From contig NZ_RKLX01000010.1 of NCBI RefSeq assembly GCF_004745505.1, forward strand, positions 50,852-114,851: a stretch of DNA of 64,000 nt, read 5' to 3'. Below, piece by piece: positions 59,891 to 64,000 of this stretch. The position numbers and the translations under genes were made by a program. How positions within the stretch are numbered: the stretch's first letter is position 1; every line of letters begins with the position of its first letter. Under the pieces are notes generated by a model. That model was not told the DNA's origin and made no database searches. It saw only the letters and a program-made list of their open reading frames with translations. The DNA comes from Levilactobacillus suantsaiihabitans (GTDB lineage: Bacteria > Bacillota > Bacilli > Lactobacillales > Lactobacillaceae).

Positions 59891-60190
59891 CTAGTGATTC
59901 GGTTGGTACCCATGTGGATAGCGGGCATTCAGGCGTTTGATGTTGTCTTGAGCGACTTCATCAAAGTCGATGTCGGCCCACTGGGAAATTTGGCTGAGGT
60001 ACCAGAGCACGTCGCCCATTTCCTTGACGATGGCGTCGTGATCCATGTCCTTGCCGTGGAAGGTGTAGTTCTTCACCAAGTCCACGACCTGGCCCGTTTC
60101 ACCCGCTAACCCCAACGCACAGTTGGTCAACACTTGTTCGTTGCCGTACAGCGTCCGGTTGGCGGCCTTTTGATATTCATTAAATTCCAC
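59891..60190 (-). CDS. MazG-like nucleotide pyrophosphohydrolase
   Basis: A 99-residue all-helical NTP pyrophosphohydrolase of the MazG-like superfamily, which removes pyrophosphate from (often non-canonical) nucleoside triphosphates. The metal-binding acids are in LAGETGQVVDLVKN near 32-45 and KEMGDVLWYLSQI near 57-69. The start is GTG after GGGGAGGAATAGAC, two bases after the engB stop; a longer frame overlaps engB. Second gene of engB-mazG. Confidence 0.88.
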   Translation of the reverse strand: MEFNEYQKAANRTLYGNEQVLTNCALGLAGETGQVVDLVKNYTFHGKDMDHDAIVKEMGDVLWYLSQISQWADIDFDEVAQDNIKRLNARYPHGYQPNH

Positions 60191-60192
60191 GT

Positions 60193-60786
60193 CTATTCCT
60201 CCCCAAAGGCTTGTTGCTCGATCCAGTTCCAAACGGCATCCTTACCGATCTTCTTGGGTGCTGAGAACATGATGATGTTGTCCGTATTTGGCAGGTCCAG
60301 CGTCTTTTTGATCCGGCTGACGGCCTGATTCCATTTACCATGGGCGATCTTATCGCTCTTAGTCGCCACAATCAGCGTTGGCAGGCCGTAGTAGGCTAAC
60401 CACTGGTACATCTGGACATCATCTTCGGTTGGGGCGTGGCGAGCGTCTACCAGGGAAACAACGCCCTTTAACTGGTCGCGTTGCGTCAGGTAGGTCTCGA
60501 TCATCGTCCCCCACTTTTCACGCTCCGTTTTGGAGACCTTCGCGTACCCATAACCGGGCACGTCCACAAAGTAGAGCTGATCCTCCACGTTGTAAAAGTT
60601 TAGCGTTTGCGTTTTACCGGGTTGGCTCGACGTGCGGGCGTAGGAATTCCGGTTGATCAGGACGTTCGTTAGCGAGGATTTACCCACGTTAGAACGACCC
60701 ACCAAGGCAATTTCTGGGTACCCCGTGGTCGGGTACTGCACGGGGTCGACCGCGCTCATGACAAGTTCTACATGATTGACTTCCAT
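60193..60786 (-). CDS. engB: EngB (YsxC/YihA), ribosome biogenesis GTPase
   Basis: EngB is an essential GTPase of 50S assembly. The 197-residue protein has the G1 loop [18 protein letters not shown] near residue 27, G2 [16 protein letters not shown] near 55, G3 [13 protein letters not shown] near 73, G4 ATKSDKI near 142 and G5 FSAPKK. GAGAGGATGGACTAACTA precedes the ATG. It lies downstream of clpX, as in many Firmicutes, but after a terminator. Confidence 0.96.
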   Translation of the reverse strand: MEVNHVELVMSAVDPVQYPTTGYPEIALVGRSNVGKSSLTNVLINRNSYARTSSQPGKTQTLNFYNVEDQLYFVDVPGYGYAKVSKTEREKWGTMIETYLTQRDQLKGVVSLVDARHAPTEDDVQMYQWLAYYGLPTLIVATKSDKIAHGKWNQAVSRIKKTLDLPNTDNIIMFSAPKKIGKDAVWNWIEQQAFGEE

Positions 60787-60917
60787 TAGTTAGTCCATCC
60801 TCTCCAAAATATCTTTCACCATTCTAACACACAACGACCCGAAAAATGGGAGAAACCTGGCGGGATTTTTCCCAGCATTTGACCAAAGCCCGGCCCCGCC
60901 AACGTTTGTCTTCCCAT

Positions 60918-60952
60918 AAAAAAAGTGGCCGAAGATTTCTCCTCGGTCACTT
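60918..60952 (-). terminator. clpX terminator
   Basis: Minus-strand stem AAGTGACCGAGGA / TCTTCGGCCACTT followed by seven T, 14 bases after the clpX stop. Confidence 0.9.
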
Positions 60953-60965
60953 CAACGCTCCTAAA

Positions 60966-62222
60966 TTAAGAAGCCTTTTGATCCTTCAAAACTAATTCTG
61001 GTTCGGCATGATTCGTCACCGTATCCGCCGTGATGATGACCTTGGCCACGTCGTTGCGACTTGGCAGGTCAAACATGATGTCGCGCATGACGTCTTCGAT
61101 GATGGACCGCAAGCCCCGGGCCCCGGTGTTGCGAGCGATGGCTAACTTAGCCATTTCGCGTAACGCGGCTGGCTGGAACTGCAGGTCAACATTGTCCAAC
61201 GACAAGAGCTTTTCGTATTGCTTGACCAAAGCGTTCTTGGGTTCGGTCAAGATCCGGACCAAGTCGTTTTCGTCCAGCTTTTCCAGTGCCGTCAAGATTG
61301 GCAGCCGGCCGATGAATTCGGGGATCAACCCGAATTGCAGCAGGTCTTCTGGAATAACGTGTTGCATCAGGCTATCACCTGAAGCCAAGACGTTTTGTTC
61401 CTTGGTATCCGCGCCAAAACCGATCGTTTGGTCACCCAAACGCCGCTTGACGATGCCGTCGATACCGTCAAAGGCCCCACCCACGATAAAGAGGATGTTG
61501 GTGGTGTCGATCTGAATGAATTCTTGTTGGGGATGCTTCCGACCACCCTGAGGCGGCACGTTGGCGATGGTCCCTTCCAAGATCTTCAGTAAGGCCTGTT
61601 GGACCCCTTCACCAGAAACATCTCGCGTGATGGAGACGTTTTCGGACTTCTTGGCGATCTTATCGATTTCATCGATGTAGATGATCCCCTTTTCCGCGCG
61701 GTCAACGTCGTAATCGGCGTTTTGCAGCAGCTTCAACAGGATGTTTTCCACGTCTTCACCCACGTAGCCGGCTTCCGTCAGCGTCGTGGCATCGGCAATG
61801 GCAAATGGCACGTTCAAGATCTTCGCCAGGCTTTGGGCCAGGTAAGTCTTCCCGGAACCAGTGGGTCCAATCACCGCAATGTTACTCTTTTGCAGTTCAG
61901 GGCCTTCATCGTCAGCCTGCGCCATTTCATTGACCCGCTTGTAGTGGTTGTATACCGCTACAGACAAGGTGCGCTTGGCTTCCGTTTGGCCAATGACGTA
62001 TTGGTCAAGCGTTTTGACAATGTCAGCTGGCGTTGGCACAGTTAACGTTTCTTGTGCAGCGTCTTGGCTGAATTCTTCGTCGATGATTTCTTTACAAAGG
62101 TCGATACATTCGTTACAGATGTAAACACCTGGGCCAGCAACGATCTTCTGCACTTGGTCTTGTGATTTCCCACAAAACGAGCAGACTACTGGGCCATTGG
62201 TTTCGTCGGTGTTTTCAAACAA
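60966..62222 (-). CDS. clpX: ClpX, AAA+ unfoldase of the ClpXP protease
   Basis: ClpX unfolds tagged proteins and feeds them to ClpP. The 418-residue protein has the zinc-binding domain ([22 protein letters not shown]), Walker [21 protein letters not shown] near 115, the pore GYVGED, Walker [15 protein letters not shown] near 180 and the IGF-type ClpP loop (TIGFGAD). The start is TTG ([10 protein letters not shown]), which matches lactobacillar ClpX and follows AAAGGGTGAGTTTA; a GTG three codons earlier is too close to the site. Own promoter. Confidence 0.96.
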   Translation of the reverse strand: MFENTDETNGPVVCSFCGKSQDQVQKIVAGPGVYICNECIDLCKEIIDEEFSQDAAQETLTVPTPADIVKTLDQYVIGQTEAKRTLSVAVYNHYKRVNEMAQADDEGPELQKSNIAVIGPTGSGKTYLAQSLAKILNVPFAIADATTLTEAGYVGEDVENILLKLLQNADYDVDRAEKGIIYIDEIDKIAKKSENVSITRDVSGEGVQQALLKILEGTIANVPPQGGRKHPQQEFIQIDTTNILFIVGGAFDGIDGIVKRRLGDQTIGFGADTKEQNVLASGDSLMQHVIPEDLLQFGLIPEFIGRLPILTALEKLDENDLVRILTEPKNALVKQYEKLLSLDNVDLQFQPAALREMAKLAIARNTGARGLRSIIEDVMRDIMFDLPSRNDVAKVIITADTVTNHAEPELVLKDQKAS

Positions 62223-62298
62223 TAAACTCACCCTTTCTCTCCAGGCTTAAGCCTTAACTAAATGATTCTTTGATTACTGGGTTCCCCGTCAATCGTGT

Positions 62299-62327
62299 AC
62301 TATACCACAGTTGCCGGCCGCTGAAAA
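62299..62327 (-). promoter_or_regulatory. clpX promoter
   Basis: Minus strand: -35 TTTTCA, 17-base spacer, -10 TATAGT. Confidence 0.6.
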
Positions 62328-62357
62328 TCAATTCGCCTCGTCAGCCTGGAAATAACA

Positions 62358-62390
62358 GAAAACCGGGACAACATCGCCTGTCATCCCGGT
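62358..62390 (-). terminator. tig terminator
   Basis: Minus-strand stem ACCGGGA / TCCCGGT with a 15-base loop, followed by a short T run (TTTTC), so its strength is moderate. Confidence 0.65.
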
Positions 62391-62412
62391 CAAGTCGCCG
62401 ACTAATCAATTA

Positions 62413-63717
62413 TTAGTCTTCGGCATCCTTCTTCTTGTCTTGCTTGGCGGAGTCGGCAATCAAGTCAACGGCACTCTTGATGGCGATATCATGCTTCAGC
62501 ATGTCATCGGAAAGGGCACTGCGAACGGCACTTTCTTCCATCCCGTATTGTGCAGCTAAGTCCTTGACTTCAGCAGCAACTTCGTCTTCGGAAGGTTCGA
62601 TCTTTTCGGCTTCAACAACCGCTTCAAGAACCAAGTTGGTCTTGACCCGCTTGTCAGCACCGTCAGTGAATTGCTTCCGTAAGTCGTCTTGCGTCGTGCC
62701 AGTCAATTGGAAGTACATCTTAGGTTCGATACCTTGTTGTTGCATGTTAGCCAGGTATTGATCCATTTGCCGGTCGATATCATCCTTCAGCATAGCTTCT
62801 GGGATGTCACCGATTTCGGCGTTATCAACGGCTTCGCTGATAGCTTCGTCTTCAATGGCTTCGTGAGCGGCATTCGTCTTTTGTTCCTTCAGACGATCCT
62901 TAGTCTTGGCTTGTAATTCTTCTAAGCTGTCAACATCTTCGTCAACGTCCTTAGCGAATTCGTCGTCCAATTCAGGCAATTGCTTTTCCTTAACTTCGTG
63001 GATGGTAACCTTAAAAGTGGCTTCCTTGTCACGTAAGTCTTCGGCTTGGTAATCCTTAGGGAAAGTGACCTTAACGTCCACGTTTTCGCCAGCCTTGTGA
63101 CCAACTAATTGGTCTTCGAAGCCAGGAATGAAGGAGTTAGAGCCCAATTCCAAGGAGTAGTTGTCAGCCTTACCACCGTCGAATTGCTTGCCATCAACGT
63201 AACCGTCAAAGTCGATCACAACAGTATCGCCCTTAGCAGCGGCTTCGTCTTCCTTCAAGACTAATTCGGCTTGTTGTTGACGTTGCTTTTCTAATTCAGC
63301 GTCAATGTCCTTTTGGTAAACCCGCGTGTTTTGCTTCGTAACACTCAAGTTCTTGTATTCGCCCAACTTAACTTCTGGCTTAACGGTCACAACGGCCTTT
63401 AAAACCCAAGCCTTACCCTTGTCCATGGATTCAACATCCACTTGGGGTTGGTCGACAGGTTCGATGCCTGCTTCTTTAATGGCAGCATCATAAGCTTCTG
63501 GCAAGACGATGTTTAAAGCGTCTTGGTACAAAGCTTCTTCACCATACATTTGGTTAAAGATTTGACGTGGTACCCGGCCCTTACGGAAACCTGGAACCGC
63601 TAAATTCTTCTTGGTGCGTTGGAATGCTTTATCTAAGCCTTCCTTGATCTTATCAGGAGCAATTTCAAAGGTTAATTCGCCTTGATTAGCTTCCTTTTTT
63701 TCCCACTTTGCAGCCAT
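62413..63717 (-). CDS. tig: Tig, trigger factor chaperone
   Basis: Trigger factor binds the ribosome exit and shields nascent chains. The 434-residue protein has the ribosome-binding loop [15 protein letters not shown] near residue 40, the FKBP-type PPIase domain at about 160-245 ([20 protein letters not shown]) and the long C-terminal helical arms, ending in a charged [10 protein letters not shown] tail. CGGAGGGAAAATTA precedes the ATG. Confidence 0.97.
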   Translation of the reverse strand: MAAKWEKKEANQGELTFEIAPDKIKEGLDKAFQRTKKNLAVPGFRKGRVPRQIFNQMYGEEALYQDALNIVLPEAYDAAIKEAGIEPVDQPQVDVESMDKGKAWVLKAVVTVKPEVKLGEYKNLSVTKQNTRVYQKDIDAELEKQRQQQAELVLKEDEAAAKGDTVVIDFDGYVDGKQFDGGKADNYSLELGSNSFIPGFEDQLVGHKAGENVDVKVTFPKDYQAEDLRDKEATFKVTIHEVKEKQLPELDDEFAKDVDEDVDSLEELQAKTKDRLKEQKTNAAHEAIEDEAISEAVDNAEIGDIPEAMLKDDIDRQMDQYLANMQQQGIEPKMYFQLTGTTQDDLRKQFTDGADKRVKTNLVLEAVVEAEKIEPSEDEVAAEVKDLAAQYGMEESAVRSALSDDMLKHDIAIKSAVDLIADSAKQDKKKDAED

Positions 63718-63780
63718 TAATTTTCCCTCCGAAATGAAAAGATATTACTATTTACAATTCTAGCAATTGCATACTGTATT

Positions 63781-63809
63781 AGTGTACCTTATGCTACCCA
63801 AATTGTAAA
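63781..63809 (-). promoter_or_regulatory. tig promoter
   Basis: Minus strand: -35 TTTACA, 17-base spacer, -10 TACACT, 63 bases before the tig start. Confidence 0.8.
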
Positions 63810-63897
63810 ATGATTTTTGCTGAAACACCGTGAATGGCGCGGATTCTTTGCAATATTTTCCGAGAAAAATCACAAATTGAAAAGGTTCTATGATATT

Positions 63898-63932
63898 TGG
63901 TGTTGATGGAGAACTCCATCGACGCCATTTTT
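63898..63932 (+). terminator. Hairpin with T run upstream of tig
   Basis: 14-pair stem (some G-U) TGGTGTTGATGGAG / CTCCATCGACGCCA followed by five T on the plus strand. No plus-strand gene precedes it, so its job is unclear; it might belong to a short leader. Confidence 0.55.
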
Positions 63933-63936
63933 GTAT

Positions 63937-63958
63937 AAAAAAGAGGCATATCACCTCT
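63937..63958 (-). terminator. Possible terminator of a minus-strand gene beyond the window
   Basis: Minus strand AGAGG-N7-CCTCT followed by six T. It would fit the end of a gene entering from the right. In contrast, the plus strand after it has TGTGCTACAAT (extended -10) and GCGAGGAAA at the very end, which could start a plus-strand gene. The sequence does not decide between the two. Confidence 0.4.
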
Positions 63959-64000
63959 GTGCTACAATCAAGTCGTCGAAACCAATTGAAAGCGAGGAAA

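Overview
The window reads as a stretch of core chromosome from a lactic acid bacterium of the family Lactobacillaceae. Pointers are the HrcA/CIRCE heat-shock operon, PolC-type DNA polymerase III, an NAD-dependent D-lactate dehydrogenase, a mevalonate-pathway HMG-CoA synthase, the DltX-DltA-DltB teichoic acid D-alanylation genes and the lexA/ynzC/yneF neighbourhood. The GC-rich codon use for this family makes a high-GC lactobacillus such as Levilactobacillus a reasonable guess; this is inference, not proof. No insertion sequence, prophage, CRISPR array or rRNA operon was seen.

Layout. 1-7145: dltX-dltA-dltB (5' part of dltB only), then hrcA-grpE-dnaK-dnaJ, all on the minus strand, with two CIRCE operators flanking the hrcA promoter. 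7313-16197: ribF, truB, then the rimP-nusA-ylxR-ylxQ-infB-rbfA translation/transcription operon with a leader terminator, plus a small membrane protein under a cre-like site. 16198-29765: polC, proS, rseP, cdsA, uppS, an unknown acidic protein, frr, pyrH, tsf and rpsB, nearly all minus strand (translation, isoprenoid and phospholipid synthesis, regulated proteolysis). 29851-45871: mixed-strand housekeeping and metabolism: a HAD phosphatase, ldhD, the yabB-yazA type pair, plsC, a heterodimeric ABC exporter, yneF, ynzC, lexA, a nucleoside deoxyribosyltransferase, mvaS, ppk2, a phosphoglycerate-mutase-like phosphatase, pspC, ndk and a cupin. 45871-48090: an AT-richer accessory patch with tRNA-Ser(CGA), a lone TIR-like protein, an unknown protein and a candidate small RNA. 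48091-64000: a CynX/NimT-type MFS transporter, uspA, apt-recJ-lapA-rnz, a lipoprotein, obg, uvrC, a SPJ_0845-like small protein, engB-mazG, clpX and tig.

The most unusual content is not in the genes. At least three families of non-coding repeats occupy the gaps. Family A is MITE-like: its two most complete copies (296 and 411 bp) carry 12-bp ends CTGAAGGTTGAA / TTCAACCTTCAG, the right end of the 296-bp copy being imperfect, and there are several partial copies. Family C is a roughly 120-bp element found directly after polC and proS whose hairpin shows compensatory base changes. Family B is a shorter GC-rich repeat. In several places the repeat lies exactly between a stop codon and that gene's intrinsic terminator, so it becomes part of the mRNA 3' UTR. 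A second unusual item is a short non-coding transcription unit (about 47863-48014) with its own -10 box, a palindromic operator, three C-rich anti-Shine-Dalgarno motifs and a strong terminator, which looks like an undescribed trans-acting small RNA.
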